A stretch of 64,000 nt of DNA from Antennarius striatus (GCF_040054535.1 NC_090782.1:19685001-19749000), one strand, 5' to 3'. Shown: positions 1 to 17,680, numbered from the stretch's first letter. Numbers and translations: made by a program. The notes: generated by a model from the sequence alone, not told the origin.

Positions 1-3000
1 TTGCAATTTTAATAAGATCAATGCTTTCCTGTGACATTGCTGTGAGGTAATTGAGCTTTTAGATTCCAAAACACTTTTCATTTGGATGCAACTCAAATTC
101 TTTCTTTTGAGTGGGATGCCACTGGAAAGATAATAACAAATGTCTGCAAATGACAGACAGTGGCTGTTGACTCATTAACATGATTAATATCCTGTTTATC
201 TGGCATTGATTGCATTCTGTAATTAATTGTTACAGTCTGAAAGGGAAGAATTCTACAGTGAGCCTGTAAATTGCCAATCTGCTTGATGGTGTGCATTTAG
301 TAATTAGATTTTTAAAGCTTCAACTACTAACCAAACATAAATAGCTTGATTTGATGTAGTTTTAGGCAGGCTGTGCAAACGTATTTGTCTTATGTGTTAC
401 CTTAGAATACAGTATAAATTAAGGATAAAGAAAGGCTCGTCTCTTGTTTTGTTCAGTAATTCTTAAAAATTACTGAAAACTAACAGTGGCACTCGGCATC
501 TGCAGAACAGTGTTCAAATAATTTTTCTCTGCCTATTTGCAATTTAAAGCTTTGAGGAATGTTTATTCACAATATTTGCATTTTCACATTGCTTTAATGA
601 TTTACAGAGTAATGGACCATTTAACAAAACATCTAGAGAAAAATCCCAAACAAGTTAATCAAGCGGGGAGCAGCAGCAGCGTCCGGGAAATGCCTGGTCT
701 GTTTCTGCCACGGGTGAATAAGTCCGACTACCAGCCTTAGGCAAACAAAAGTAAGAAAGCAGCAAACAATTATTAAACGGATGTACCTTTACATTCAGTT
801 ATGTGACAATTTTTTGAGCATACAGGACTTGATGTTCTGCTGTAAAATGAGATCTTAGAAGGCTGAAAGGAATACGTAGACAATGTTTAATTAGAATATG
901 GTACAAAAATGACTGTCAATTTATTATTTGCCCAATTACATTCGTGATAATGACGTCATGTTGGATGGATAGACAAATAAAAACTGAAGCATTTGTGTTT
1001 ACTCCACTTTTTACCTTCTGTAAGGAACTATCTCATAAATAACCACAGCTAAAACCTTACCACAATACGACAATATCCATCCATGTACCAAAATTGGTTT
1101 TCTTTGTTCCTTGTAAATAATGAAAGAAAAAGGTCCGAGAACACAGCGGCTGTTGTCTGACAGTTACACACGGGGTGAACTGAAGTGGCAGAATCCATCA
1201 GCGGCCTTTAATTTCAATGGAAACTCATTTCGCCTGCAGTAGTCACAGAGGCATTAATTGGTTTCTATTAAATAATTAATCATGATAAATGCAGAATTGG
1301 CACAAGAACTGAGATCTGCAGGTCAGCCCAGGAAGGTATTTGTATCAGATACTACTACATTAGTTCTCAGTAATCCTGCCCTTCATGAACTGACAAATAC
1401 TGTGTCTTCTTTTATCATGAGATTGGTTGGATAACATTCAATTTTCTTATCGTGACGGCTGCTCTCCACTCCTCTGATCACCAAGTAGGGAACCCTTAAT
1501 ATCATTATCGCTGAAAAACATGACGGGTTCCATAGCAACGGTCAAAAATTTTCAACATCCCTGTATAAGAGGTGCTTTTGAAGGAGGTCATTCTCATTTC
1601 AAGTTTACCGTGCCTCCAGATGACAGTTACCTTTCTTCCTACTTGAAGACATGGAGTGCATCTACTTGCGATGCACAAACCAAACCGCATGACAACATCC
1701 TCTAACGCCACCCATTCATTTCACTCAAGGGCCAACATGTGTTTCTGGAGTGTCGGGGACGCAAGCCGTTGACAGACAGTGAATCTGTTTACCATACGTC
1801 AGTGGAGAGCAGCATTCAGCTGAAAATCACTTAACTTTTTGTATGCATCTGTCTATCTTTCACGCCATTACTGTGTTCACCTGAGAACAAGTTACAGGAG
1901 CCTAGACTACAATCAAAATACTTAAATCATCGGACAATTTTATTACTGTGAAAATTACACAATCTGCAACTCATGCTCTGCCATGCTCCAGAAATGAAAT
2001 ACTCTTTTCCAATCTTATCCAGTAGTCACGGGAGAAAACTTACCATTCAAAAATAAAAATTTGAATTAATTTTAATTTGCAGATGAACATGTCTGCATCA
2101 TTTCTGACATGTATGTAAAATTTTAGTAGAAAAAAAAAATGTTTTGTAAGATGCAAATGTTGTTTACAGACAGACGACATGTTAGCTTTAAAAATAAAGT
2201 ATCAAAATGCTAGTTGGTGGTGAGGTTTCTTTGCCACATGGCAACTTTCATCTTCTGGCTTACTGGTGGGGCACATTACGAGCAAATATTGGTTTCCATT
2301 GAAAACAAGCTGAAAACTAGCAATCCAACGTGAAGCATCAATGAAGACAAAGGTTATGTCCATTGTAAAGTATAATTCAATTCCTAATGCCATACATTCT
2401 TGTTAATCTGATTAAATGTCTGACATAAATGTCTGCTAATTCTGTTTCACTATTAACATGTCTTTCATAACAGAGCTACCATCTCTGCCTGTACTGTATG
2501 CTGGCCATGACCCCGTGTCCCGGATGCGACACAGAAGTGGTAGCTTCATAACATTTATGCTTTTATAGGTTCTTATTTCCTTATGACTCACTCATCAATG
2601 ATACACAATCAGTTATTCTGGGACAAAGAAAGGAGACGTGTATTCTGTGAATAATATAGGCACTGTTAGCTGTGTTGTTTGTTGCTGGAAAGCTGGTTGA
2701 CTCATTTTTTTAACTCCTACACACAGCTCCCGTTCGCATTTCGACCATCATCACACTAAGTTGGTTCATCAGCACGGACTTCTTTCACACAGGGAGGACT
2801 CGGAGAAGTGTTGGGAAGTCACTGGCAGCATACATTCAATGAGCTGACCTTGAAGGCAAAGGAAAGTCTTCTTTTGAATAAGTGGGAAATACACAATGCT
2901 GAAGTAGAAGATTTCATGCATGACATAGAATAGAGACACGCAAACAAGGAGCAATCACATTCAGCAACACGTAGGGTACTAAAAATAGCAAAGTGTTAAT

Positions 3001-5226
3001 TGATGATTTCTTTTACTGGTGGATGGTGGTGACATTCTACTTGTTCAGAGTGAGATATGAAAAATGAGCAAAAGAAAATGCAAAATCTTGACTCTTCAGT
3101 GACGATATGTACTCTAAGCTTGCAGAAGCACAAAAGCATGGTGACCAATACAACAAATTATATAAGTTGATTTTATTTTGTTTTCACTGCATTTACACCA
3201 ATATAAATCACCCAAAAAATAATATCACATACAATAACCTTATCATTTCTCTATCACCTCTGGTGCAACCAGACTGTTTTGGTTTGAGCTGTTAAACTTT
3301 TGCTATAATGGCTACTGAGATGTCTGCCAACGCTCACCTACCACAGGACTGCCCAGAAGTCACCACAATAGAGGGCAAAAAACAAAGATCTGGAAAAATC
3401 AACTGAGAATTTTTCTTTGCACAAATCATGACATTGTTTTGTTTGGACCAGTTCCATGTTGGAAATATTAATTTAAAATGTCACAACATGGCACCATCCA
3501 TAGGAGTTAAAGGAATAATTTGTGACGTTGGGATGAACGGTGAATTATCAAATTGTAGTAAGTATGAAGTAAAAACACAAGACCCTCTGTCTGTTCAGTC
3601 TCAATCCTCACTCACTAAATACAAGTGCAACTAGGGGTACCCATTTGCAGCGACACCCAGTTTTTAGTATGCACAAGTTACGGAAAAGATTTAAGACTTT
3701 TTCTATGCATACTTACACACAACATCTCTGACTGTACGATAAATTTGTTCAAACCTATGTTGGTGAATACAAATTTCATCCCAAGGTACTCTAGCACCTT
3801 TGAGGCATGAATAGATGCATGATAATTCAAGGCAATGCAGTGGTTGAATGCAAATGGTCAGCTCAGAATTCTTGTGTCTCTTTGCAAAAACATGTTGTGC
3901 TGTCATTATTAGTCAGCACTAGCAGGGTGGAAAAATGAAAGCGATGACAACGACAAAGCAAATCATCAGCTGTTAACAACCTGCTCAATGTTTCACTCCT
4001 AATGTGTCAATTTTAGACTGAGTATGAACTGAATTATTAAAATGTCTATTCACAAAACTGAAAAAGCTTCGCAAATGATTTGAATGCATGAAATACATTT
4101 ATTACCAAGAATGAGTCACAGTGATAAAATATTTATTTTATGGCATTCTCTTTCACTGCCATCGTCTTCAAACACAGGCCATTGACCTCTTCCCTGGGGG
4201 AGATGGGACACGACCAGTTAAAGAATGACATTTTGAAATAGCAAGACCCCCTCAGCAGTTTAAGTAATGAGATTTACAAAGCAGTTTACCATAGAAACCA
4301 TAAAGTCAAATCTCTTTTCATCATCATCCTTGTCATCTGGTTCCAAAATTTACTGTTCTTTACAAATATGAGATAGAAGAAGTCACAAGATAATTGCTGG
4401 GACATAAGTTTCATGTTCACAACATCTACCACAATTCAATAAGAATCTGGATCCATGTTATATTCTGGATATGGTGATCCAACACATTTAAATCGACAAT
4501 GATCACGGAAAATTCACCAATGTGAGTTAACAAATAACAACGCCACTAAGATGAAATTGAAACTGGCTCCATTTTGTTACTATTGAATGATCAAAATTCT
4601 TGGTGCATGTTTTGATGGTAGAGAAATCAAACCATTACTATGAGTTCAGATGAAAGACAATAAGTGGGTAATCTGCACTACCTTGGTGAAGGTTTGAACT
4701 CTCTGGGTGACGCGTTTCATGGGCTCTTAATTCTGAAAGTGCTGTAATTCTGATTCCTTTCAAAATATAGCCTGTTTAATTTTGTTAGATGTTGGGAAAC
4801 TGATTAATTTTTAACAATCAAGGGAAGTAATAATTCTGTAATTGCGTGTTTTTGAACTTGCACTGCACTAAAGTATAATTGCATTAAATTGCACGTCTTT
4901 CCATTATCCAACAAAACCCTGGCAAACAATGAGGTGTCTGCTGCCTTCACGCAGATACAAGAGGTCAGCTCCAGCGTGAGCAGCCACACAAAACAAACCT
5001 CTGAGAAAGCCTACAGCTTAATGTCCTGTTTATATCATACATGCTTTATCTTATAAATACGCAAATGAGCTAAACACTAAAATGGGAATTGTCCTGTTGC
5101 TTTGAGATCCTACAGCGTGACCAGCTGTCAGACACTAATCACTACTCCTCCAGCTCCTGATCCAATGACGCTTGGGAATTTTCCCTCCATTCGTTAATTA
5201 GTAATTTGAACCTGTAGAAAATTAAC
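1..5226. other. AT-rich non-coding stretch, probably pde4c intron
   Basis: No exon is recognisable here on either strand. PDE4 genes have a long intron after the long-form first exon, and the minus-strand gene that starts at 5489 must continue leftward, so this is probably its first intron; the UCR1 exon was looked for and not seen. The stretch contains a perfect TGACGTCA palindrome at 951-958 and several TAATTA/ATTAAT-rich patches (about 160-260 and 1235-1300) of the kind seen in conserved non-coding elements. Confidence 0.5.
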
Positions 5227-5286
5227 TTAACTCAAGAGTTCAGCCTGTTTAACGTGTGGAGACTTTAGGAACTTCAAACAGGTTAC

Positions 5287-5489
5287 CGTTTCAGCGAAGA
5301 GGGCCAGGACATGCGTGGTTTTTTCAGCCCGGGTCGCAGTTTCTCCAGGGTCCTGTTGCGGCACAGGTAGCGCTCGTTGTCCGAGTTGAAGCGCTGTTTG
5401 ATCCGTATGTGAGTCCTGGGTTGCCGCCACAGATGTTTGGGCGGTTTGGCGAGCCCCGCTCCCTCTCTGCTCAACGTGGAGCACTCCAT
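5287..5489 (-). CDS. pde4c: PDE4 long-form first coding exon (partial gene, runs off the left edge)
   Basis: This exon encodes the N-terminus of a long isoform of cAMP-specific phosphodiesterase 4, the cytosolic and membrane-associated enzyme that hydrolyses cAMP to AMP. Translation from ATG at 5489 gives 67 codons plus two bases. Diagnostic family strings are PKHLWRQPR (about residues 17-25), a following HIRIKQR, and near the end LRPGLKKPRMSWPSS; PDE4A, PDE4C and PDE4D4 begin in the same way. The exon ends AAACG and is followed by the donor GTAACC (5281-5286), giving an Arg codon split after its second base, which fits the family junction ahead of the UCR1 exon. UCR1, UCR2 and the catalytic domain are not in the window. 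Subtype C is inferred from synteny with mpv17l2, rab3a and jund; sequence alone would also allow A or D. The long-form N-terminus is known in mammals to be isoform-specific and to affect targeting. Confidence 0.8.
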
Positions 5490-5690
5490 GTTCTGCTTAT
5501 GTTCACTTCTTATCTAGGCTAAAAAAAAATATATTAACGAGTTTTCTATTTTAACGTTTTGAAGCACTGGCGGCTGGGATGTCACGGAGTTGGCGGAGGA
5601 AACCCCGCGGTTCAGACGCGGAGCAGGACGCGCGGCTCGATGGCGCGCTGCTGTCCACAGGCTGGAGTGCTGAAGCGACTCTCTCCTCTC
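5490..5690 (-). promoter_or_regulatory. pde4c: GC-rich 5' flank of pde4c
   Basis: The stretch immediately upstream of the PDE4 exon switches from AT-rich to GC- and CpG-rich at about 5570-5660, as expected for a CpG-type promoter and 5' UTR. No TATA box is obvious. It is bounded upstream by a (CT)n tract. Confidence 0.5.
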
Positions 5691-5722
5691 AATCTCTCCC
5701 TCTCTCTCTCTCTCTCTCTCCC
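5687..5722. repeat. (CT)n polypyrimidine tract
   Basis: A CT-rich simple repeat just upstream of the GC-rich pde4c flank. GA/CT tracts are frequent near vertebrate promoters; no function is claimed. Confidence 0.8.
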
Positions 5723-8042
5723 CCCTCCTTCACAGCTCTCTTTCTCTCCCCTCTCCTCTGCTCTGTTTATCTTCGCTTCAGTTCATCTGCCCTTCTATCA
5801 CGGCTCTATCTGTCTGTCTCAACTTTAGTTTACTCGTGTCTTCCTGCGCCATTCGTCCGCCTTATCCACGTCTCTCTGCGACCTGCCAATCATCAGTATT
5901 CAGCAAACACCAACACATGAGATCATTTGCAGCCACGAACACAGATGGCCTCAGTATTGGTGAAAATCAATTTGTGCTAGCGTTGATGGATCATATACAT
6001 GGAAATCACTTGGGGATTGGAAACATGCGCAAACATTATTATGAGATTCACACATTTAGGGCTCCTATGAAGCGTGTGTGGATGTATATGGAATTTTGAC
6101 AGATAGTTTTAACAAAAAAAAACAAATAAATGTGAGCATAATCTGTCAGATAAAATCTAAAGATAAGTATGACCTAACATCACCTTGATGCAATGCATTA
6201 CAATATAATGGCAAGGAATGAATTAACAGGGAACACCTGTTAATCCTCTGTAGACATACAAAGTAATTAGTCCTCGTATTTTTCTTAATATATTTCTTTC
6301 TTCAGGCTGTGTTCAGTTTTTGGCTTTTAGAACTTAAATTAATGCAATGTATTTCAAAGTGGCTTGCCATGGATTATCACATCCAGGCAGAGTATTGACA
6401 TGCATTGTTTTTTCTGTGGTTACAAAAACGGCAAAACAACAACAACAACACAGAAGTAGACATTAAACATCTTTGAGGAAAACATTAATTATTTTGGGTT
6501 TCATGTAACATATTCTGTTTTTTCTGATTTTTTTAGCTCATTCTTTTTGAATTACATGACATATTTAATTATTTCCAGACTAGATAAATGAAAGGTGAAA
6601 CATCAGGAAGGCATCTGGAAATCACTTTGGATGGGGTAGAACAGACATACAACACTTTAAGATAGGTCTTTCTTGGAATGGTACAAGTGACAAAACATTG
6701 CAGGAAGTTAGAAATATAAAGTCGCTGCCATTTGTTTGTAATCCGGTGAAACGTTCATCTGAGCCTTGACCTTTCAGTTGGAGTAAGTGGAACAATAGTC
6801 TCCAACGTGGAGAACTGGCAAACGTGAAACCCACAGTTGTCAGTTAAGTGTTTTAAACTTCCAAATGGCAAGATTGCTGATGTAAAAAAATATGAAATTG
6901 CTGTTCTGAAAAGATGACAAGTGTGTTGAGAACACATTCAAATAGAGCTGGTTGGAAAATAAAAGTGCAATCTGTGTTAAGCTAGGAAACACCAGAAAAT
7001 GTCACACAGAAGCGGTTGCCATTCATCAGAAAGGAACATTACCGGAATTCTATTCTCTACCGCCGACTTCAAACCCCTCAATGAATAAATTAGTGGAGTT
7101 TTCTATCAGAGTCTGAAATCAGATGAACCAGAGGGTTTCCTTTAATCCTGTTGACCGCAGACAGGTCCATTCAGAGGTACAAAAACAATATCAATGACAA
7201 CAACAGACCAGGCCATTCACTGCACACACGAATGCTGAATAATTGTAATTTTCATTACCCTGTCAGTTGGGGTTTACTCAATTACCATTGTGTATTAATG
7301 CACTGCAGTTATCTACAAAAAGAAATGATAGTTTGTGTTTTACTGTTAGTGATTTTTTTAAAATAATTGTAGATTTTGGTTGTAAATCCCACATTTAAAT
7401 TAGAATTTTAACATTGTAAAAATAAACATGAATATATTGGTTTTTAAATTATAATATATATAGTATTATATTATTATATTATATTAATGTAATATATCAT
7501 AACATTCCGGTAATTGCTGGGCAATTTTGCACAGAAAATGCTTTTAATTTGATGAGTAGTAATTCCTTCCTGGCACACTTAGTTAAATGTCATACATTCG
7601 GATTTATTAGTATCTCAGAAAATTATTGTGTTACAAAACGCAACATATAACATGAACATTGTTTGGACAGCACACACATGCATGATGTTTCGAAATGTAA
7701 AAGCATAAAGATTGTCAGCTGAGAAAACTGAGATGCAGTAATATGAGAGGAAAGAGACAGGAAGGACAAAAGCTCACACCTCTGACCTTTCAGTGACAGC
7801 CCTCTCCCTGTTGTTGCAATTACTGGGTATTTCACAGAAGGAAGAGGACGTTCATTATCACCTGAAACCACAAAACACTTTCCTCCAAACCTCATGTGTG
7901 TTTGTGTGTAAGTGTGTTTGTGTCTGTGCAAAAAATTGGGCTTCCTTCAGGAATACATTTCAAACTGGAGGCCAGTTAATTGGAGACGGATGGGAACACA
8001 AAAGCATCCCTAATTGGAAAAGAGCTCCCTTTTGGATTGGTG

Positions 8043-8090
8043 GTTAAGGTTAGGGTTAGATTGTCATTAGGTTAAGGGTTAGGGTAGGAC
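8043..8090. repeat. Interstitial telomere-like TTAGGG repeats
   Basis: Two short clusters of GGTTAGGG-type units separated by about 15 bases. The units are degenerate and few, so this is a small interstitial telomere-like patch or a common GGTTAG microsatellite, not a telomere. Confidence 0.6.
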
Positions 8091-8158
8091 TCAAGAGAAT
8101 GAATGAAAGGTGACCAAAATACCTTTCTGCGTGCGTTCGTGCGTGTGTGCATGCGTGT

Positions 8159-8180
8159 ATGTCTGTCTGTCTGTCTGTCT
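8159..8180 (+). repeat. (GTCT)n microsatellite
   Basis: Five tandem copies of a GTCT tetranucleotide. Confidence 0.85.
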
Positions 8181-8960
8181 AGGAGCTTCTTACCTAACTG
8201 AGCAGAGGACATGATCATTAGAGAAAGTGAATTAGTATTTCTGCTGCTGCCTTGCACTAATGCAAAAAATCATCACACTAGGCTCAGACACAGGACGCAC
8301 GTCACGCCTCTTTGGCATCTTGAAGGACGGCATGATACCTAACAACACAAACTGGCAGATGTGGTGCGATTGTTTTATTCAGTGTTAATAAAGGCTGCGC
8401 AGTGGAGGGTCTTCTTCAGAGCACCACTGCACAATCTTAGTGTGAAAAGGGCTTCTGACACACAAGACAGAGACTCTGAGTCAAGAGGCTACGACAACTT
8501 TTCCAATGACCTCAGTGAGAGGAAAGGAAAGAACAAACAAACCCACAAAGGAAGCTTTTATAGAAGTGCATGCAATTTTCATTTTTTATCACACAGATAA
8601 ATATCCTTCCAAATGCGTCAGGTTCTGCAAGATACACATCATTAACTGTGAGTGGAACAGGCCAATGGATACTCTAAATCAAAACCAAAACATACCAGGA
8701 CAACAACTCCCAAGATGAATTACAATAAAAAAAAACATCCATCCTTTAATAGCTATGTCATGATTTTAAAGGGTTAGCATTTATAAAATATGATGAGACC
8801 GATCAGCTGCAGTCCTTCACTGTAATAGGTCACTCTCTTGGATAACGTATACTTGTATTCAATAAAATGAGAACCAATACGAGGGGAGAATCTCCCAACC
8901 AGCACAAAAACACTGATGAGAGAAAGTGAGAAAGAGCAGAGGAGTGTCTGTGTCACTGAC

Positions 8961-9163
8961 CGGTTCTCGTCATGATTGACTAATGCTTGCTTATACAGCA
9001 CTTCCAGTTGGTCCAGTGGCAGAGCGAGGACGGCAGATGCTCGTCGGTGCGAAAACGGGTGGTCCTGGTAGGAGTGTCTCCTCCACAGAGGAGGTAGCAG
9101 CAGCTGACCGGAGAAACGCCGCCGCACCGCCTGATGGACTGCAGGCAGAGCTTCTCGACAATC
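8961..9163 (-). CDS. Orphan coding-exon candidate, gene not recognised
   Basis: A GC-rich island in AT-rich surroundings. On the minus strand it is flanked by a good acceptor (pyrimidine-rich run ending TTGCAG, next base at 9163) and a moderate donor (CCG then GTCAGT, 8955-8960). The 203-base exon is open in one frame for 67 codons plus two bases, beginning DCREALPAVHQ and ending near LYKQALVNHDEN. The translation is rich in Arg, His and Leu, and I do not recognise the family. There is no in-frame start codon near the 5' edge, so it would be internal, and its 5' partner could be the orphan first exon at 24.2-24.4 kb. The plus strand has a competing reading: an acceptor ending TATACAG before about 9000 and a 69-base frame with GC-rich third positions starting HFQLVQWQSEDG, followed by GTAGGA. 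I cannot decide between the two strands. Confidence 0.35.
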
Positions 9164-13570
<4,407 letters not shown>

Positions 13571-13610
13571 CTCGGGCAGTTTGAGTGCTGTCAGCCAGCA
13601 ACACGCAGAG

Positions 13611-13920
13611 GAATTAACAGTGTACATCAACTACCAGGTAAACCTGGAAGAAAACATCTCACCATCTGTGAGGAAGATGAAGTCGAGGCATCACTGGATA
13701 TTCCAAGAGACCCCAAAGTACACCAAAGCCTGCTATCAGAAGTCCTGGATCATTCTAGAATGGCAGTCTGAGCCACCTGACATGAATCCAACAGAAAATC
13801 TCTGGTTGGATTTAAGAAGGCAGTTGAAGCTTGTACACACGGGGATATTCCAGAACTGGAGATTTTTGCCAATGAGCAATGGGACAAGATTCCTTAGGAA
13901 TGCTCCCAGAAGACAGTGAT
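13611..13920 (+). mobile_element. Tc1/mariner transposase remnant
   Basis: The plus strand encodes a degraded C-terminal part of a Tc1-type transposase. The string WIFQETPKYTKA (about 13696-13731) resembles the family's WxFQQDNDPKHTA, and WQSEPPDMNPTENLW (about 13761-13805) matches the conserved region holding the last catalytic acidic residue, normally SPDLNPIENLW. Upstream the frame is eroded and no N-terminal DNA-binding part was found. Terminal inverted repeats were not identified. This is a dead DNA-transposon fossil. Confidence 0.8.
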
Positions 13921-13992
13921 CAAGACATTTGTTCTTGTTTGACTACTGAAAAAAGGAATATTTGTCAAAAAAACAAACTAATATACAATTTC

Positions 13993-13995
<3 letters not shown>

Positions 13996-14069
<74 letters not shown>
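13996..14069 (+). repeat. (CA)n microsatellite
   Basis: A pure CA array shortly downstream of the Tc1 remnant. Confidence 0.97.
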
Positions 14070-14071
<2 letters not shown>

Positions 14072-14100
14072 GGACAAGTTCAAAAGGCACAATAACGTAA

Positions 14101-15130
14101 TCAGATGAGAAGGGCTTTTCATCAGGACTCACTGATTCTTCATGAACTCGAGAGAAATCAAAGGCGCCACTGTTTTCTAATTGTGAAAATTAATATCAAT
14201 TCTTTCGCACACGACGGCGAAAAAGCTGGATGAGCTTTCCCACTGAGTGAGTGATATGCGGTACGTGTGATATCTGTTGCAGAGCTGAAAACCTTCACTT
14301 GTGTGCATAATGACCCACCGAGGAGCAAAGATTATGATTATTATCACTCCATAAATAGAGCCTCTAATCAACCCTGTCTTTCTCAGTTGTCCTCTACAGC
14401 TCTCTGTAGGTGTGTGACGTGATTACTACTGCAAACGGACGAGACCGGTTTTCATGACAGCTGGAAGCATCATGACATAGATGAAGTATTTTGTGATAAA
14501 ACTTCATGAAATCTAATTTTATACGCATAGATTCAGATTAATGATGAGCTGCTTCCTCTAATGATGGGAAGTGAGTCAGCTCTTCTTGATAGCATGAGTG
14601 GTTGAATTTCTCTGCAACTCAGGAAAAGACACGGCATTAACACTTAAGCCATGTGGGCAGGGAGGAAATGCCTTTGTAAAAAAAGATCCAAAGTTGTGCA
14701 TGAGCAGATGCTGGTGAAGTTAAAGGATATATTAATATTTGTTTGAATCTGGAATAAATGAAGCTGTACCTAATAAATGAAGCTGGTAACCTGATTCTTG
14801 GTCGTTTAATTGTTGCCGGTGATCCTTAAATACCTGATGCTGAAGAACAGATGCTGAAGAACGATTACACCTCACTGTTATCTTTACTTCAGCACAACAA
14901 ATTAGATCGTGAAGCATTCTGTAGTACGTAGCTATGAATTTAATTTACAACAACACAAAATTCACGTAATTTAATGCAGTTTGCAACACTGTGCAGTGAG
15001 TACAAATGTAAAATTAAGGACAATAACTCAACAATACCTTAGCAGAATTGACTTTCAGGTCTGTGACAGTACATGACAAAGCCCTGTTATCTCTGACACT
15101 TTATGAGACAACACATTCAGATCAACATGT

Positions 15131-15205
<75 letters not shown>

Positions 15206-17680
15206 ACACACACACACACACAAAGACCATTCCCATTTCCCCTCCCACTTCGCAGCAGGAATAATAAGTAAATTATAAAACTAGTTTCATTTATATTACG
15301 ATGAAAAATTAGTAATTTTACAGTCAACATGAGAAAAATTGCAAACTCGATTCAATCAGGCAATCATCTGATCATTATTTTTGGCTGTTTATGACTCCTG
15401 TGGGCAAACAGGAAGTTGTCTTCTCACTGTAATCTCTGGTTCTTCAACAGTTAAAGAATTAACAAAGATATACATTCAGAATAACTGAAGCGCCTGCGGA
15501 GATCGGTTTCACAATCTTTGAAATATGCTCACCCAAGTTAAGACATACTTCAAAGTCATTGTAGAAAGCTTCCCATAATAAATGACAGTGACTAGTCATG
15601 CATTCAGAGTGTGCCTTTATGAATATATGTGTGTTCATTAACTGAGAACAAAGCTTTGAGGCGACGTTAAAACTTTATGAGTGTGAGGTAATCCAAACTG
15701 AGATATAGCAAGACGATGTGATGCACAGCTGCTCAGACGGAGGTTAACGTCGAGCATATCCATTTAACTACTTCCCTTCTACTATTCGCAATATGCAGAA
15801 TAGACAGAAAAACACTACTATTTATGTTATTCAACATCAGTAGTTCCTGCAAAGAAAGTCCTTGTACATATATTTGTGTATGCACTAAAGATTATTCTGA
15901 TTCTGATTACAACGGACTTATCACTAAAGCAAACAACAGAATTGATAAGGCTGATAAAAGTGTGTGTTTGTATATCTGTGTGTATGTGTGTGTGTAAGAG
16001 TGGGAGGCATGAATCTTATTTACCTCAAGCCAAGACATTGACCCTGGTTAGGTGGGGCAACAGCAAAGCAGCAGCTACAGAAGTAAAGAAAAACAACAAA
16101 AAGGTGGTTTTAATGAGTGCAGGATGATCAATATGAAGAATGCCTACAGAATACGATCAAGACAGGCATGTGATGATGAAGAACTGACACACTCATCGAC
16201 AAAAATTATTTTCATTCATTTTCAGTCACTTCAAATTTATTCACCTGGAGAAAAGAAAAATACAAAACGTATTACAGGAAGTAAGAGAGTAGGTCTTAAA
16301 TAACACAAATGAAAAGGTAAGTGGTCCCTAAAAACTAAACATTAAAGAGAGCCCTCACCTATAAATTATTCATGTGTCATCACGCCGCCTGGTGCTGCCA
16401 TATGCGCTCTAATGACTGTTGATTATATTAGTATGCCAGACGCCACATCACAAAGGCTAAAAAGCCAAACAAATTTATCATGAAGCATTTTTATTATTGC
16501 AATGAAGTGGTCTGTTTCAAAGTGACACTGAAAAAGCTCAATCAATGCAGCAATGACAGGCAGAATTACAGAACCTCAGTATCAGAACATTAAATATTTC
16601 CATATCGTCGCCTCGCCTCCACCCAGTGAGTGTTGTGAACCAACCACTGCAGGTAAACCTGACTGTCCTGACTGTCCTAAACTGCTGATTGAAAATAAAA
16701 TAGCAAATATTATGTTTGCTGTAATTTCACTGAATTTGAAACAAAAGTATTCCTGATGACTGAACGAACTGATGGATTGACCCCCGACAGTCAAGAAGAA
16801 CAACTTTGTAAATCACAAAGCAATCAAACAAACTCCTTCTCCTCGTACTTGTTACGCTGACATTTCAACGCTTCGTATTCTGTCACAGCTCTCATGAGGA
16901 TATTGTCCTCTTCACTTCGGATTAAACTTTACTTCTGTCAGTTACAACCTGAAGCAGCTAAAGGGGATGTGGTATGAGGAACTGAAGCACAGAGTGATTA
17001 TTGTTCTAGTTCCTGCTCTTAGCCAACAGAACTTAATGAAGGTTGTTAATCATTATAAGCCATTTCATCCATTCACTTTAAATACTCTACAAATGGAAGC
17101 AAAATAAAGAAACCTTCAAATGTTTCATTTGTAAAATTGCAAATTATCAAATACATGAAGTTAGATGTATTCCGTCTTCTTTATAGTGTCACTCAGGATG
17201 GTGTCAACCAGTAATACCTATTCTAAAGTGTCCCAGACTCAGCTTGATTTTATTTTGGATTGTGCTCAAATGTTTGACAAGTAGCAAATATTTTTGTGAA
17301 TGTCTAAGAATTAGAGCAGCAGGAAATTGCAATATGTGCATGTGCCGCAGTGACAAATGAACATCATGCTACAACATTCTGCTGCTTGATGCAAAAGATG
17401 TTCAAGAGTAATCTAGAGAGTGGCCTCTCTGATAAAACATCATTCACTCTGGTTAGTATTCTTGCTTCCAGTTGTGCATGCACAGCGAGGAAATCAGTGG
17501 AGATGAGACTGATTACACACTCGTGGTGTTTAGTGCGTGTCTCTGGAGTCAGCTACAGGTTAAACACAACTGCTCCTGGTGTCTGTGTCAGGAGGAGTGA
17601 TAACTGGGTCGATGTGTTTGATTCTCTGTTGTTTTATGAGGATCTACAGAAAAAGCTGTAGCGGAGTCACATTTTTTCTT
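14101..17680. other. Non-coding stretch without recognisable gene
   Basis: AT-rich with no supportable exon on either strand; a (CA)n array lies at 15132-15222. Confidence 0.6.
15132..15222 (+). repeat. (CA)n microsatellite
   Basis: A CA array with a single GACA interruption near 15201. Confidence 0.97.

Larger units (their letters stand above)
5921..8960. other. Intergenic stretch without recognisable gene
   Basis: AT-rich sequence upstream of the PDE4 exon. Only short spurious reading frames were seen. It contains telomere-like TTAGGG-type repeats at 8043-8090 and a (GTCT)n tract at 8159-8180. Confidence 0.6.

Noticed and set aside
5559-5920. Plus-strand frames of 89 and 113 codons rich in Ser and Leu
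   Set aside because: They run through the CT-rich tract and GC-rich flank opposite the PDE4 promoter, with no recognisable domain.
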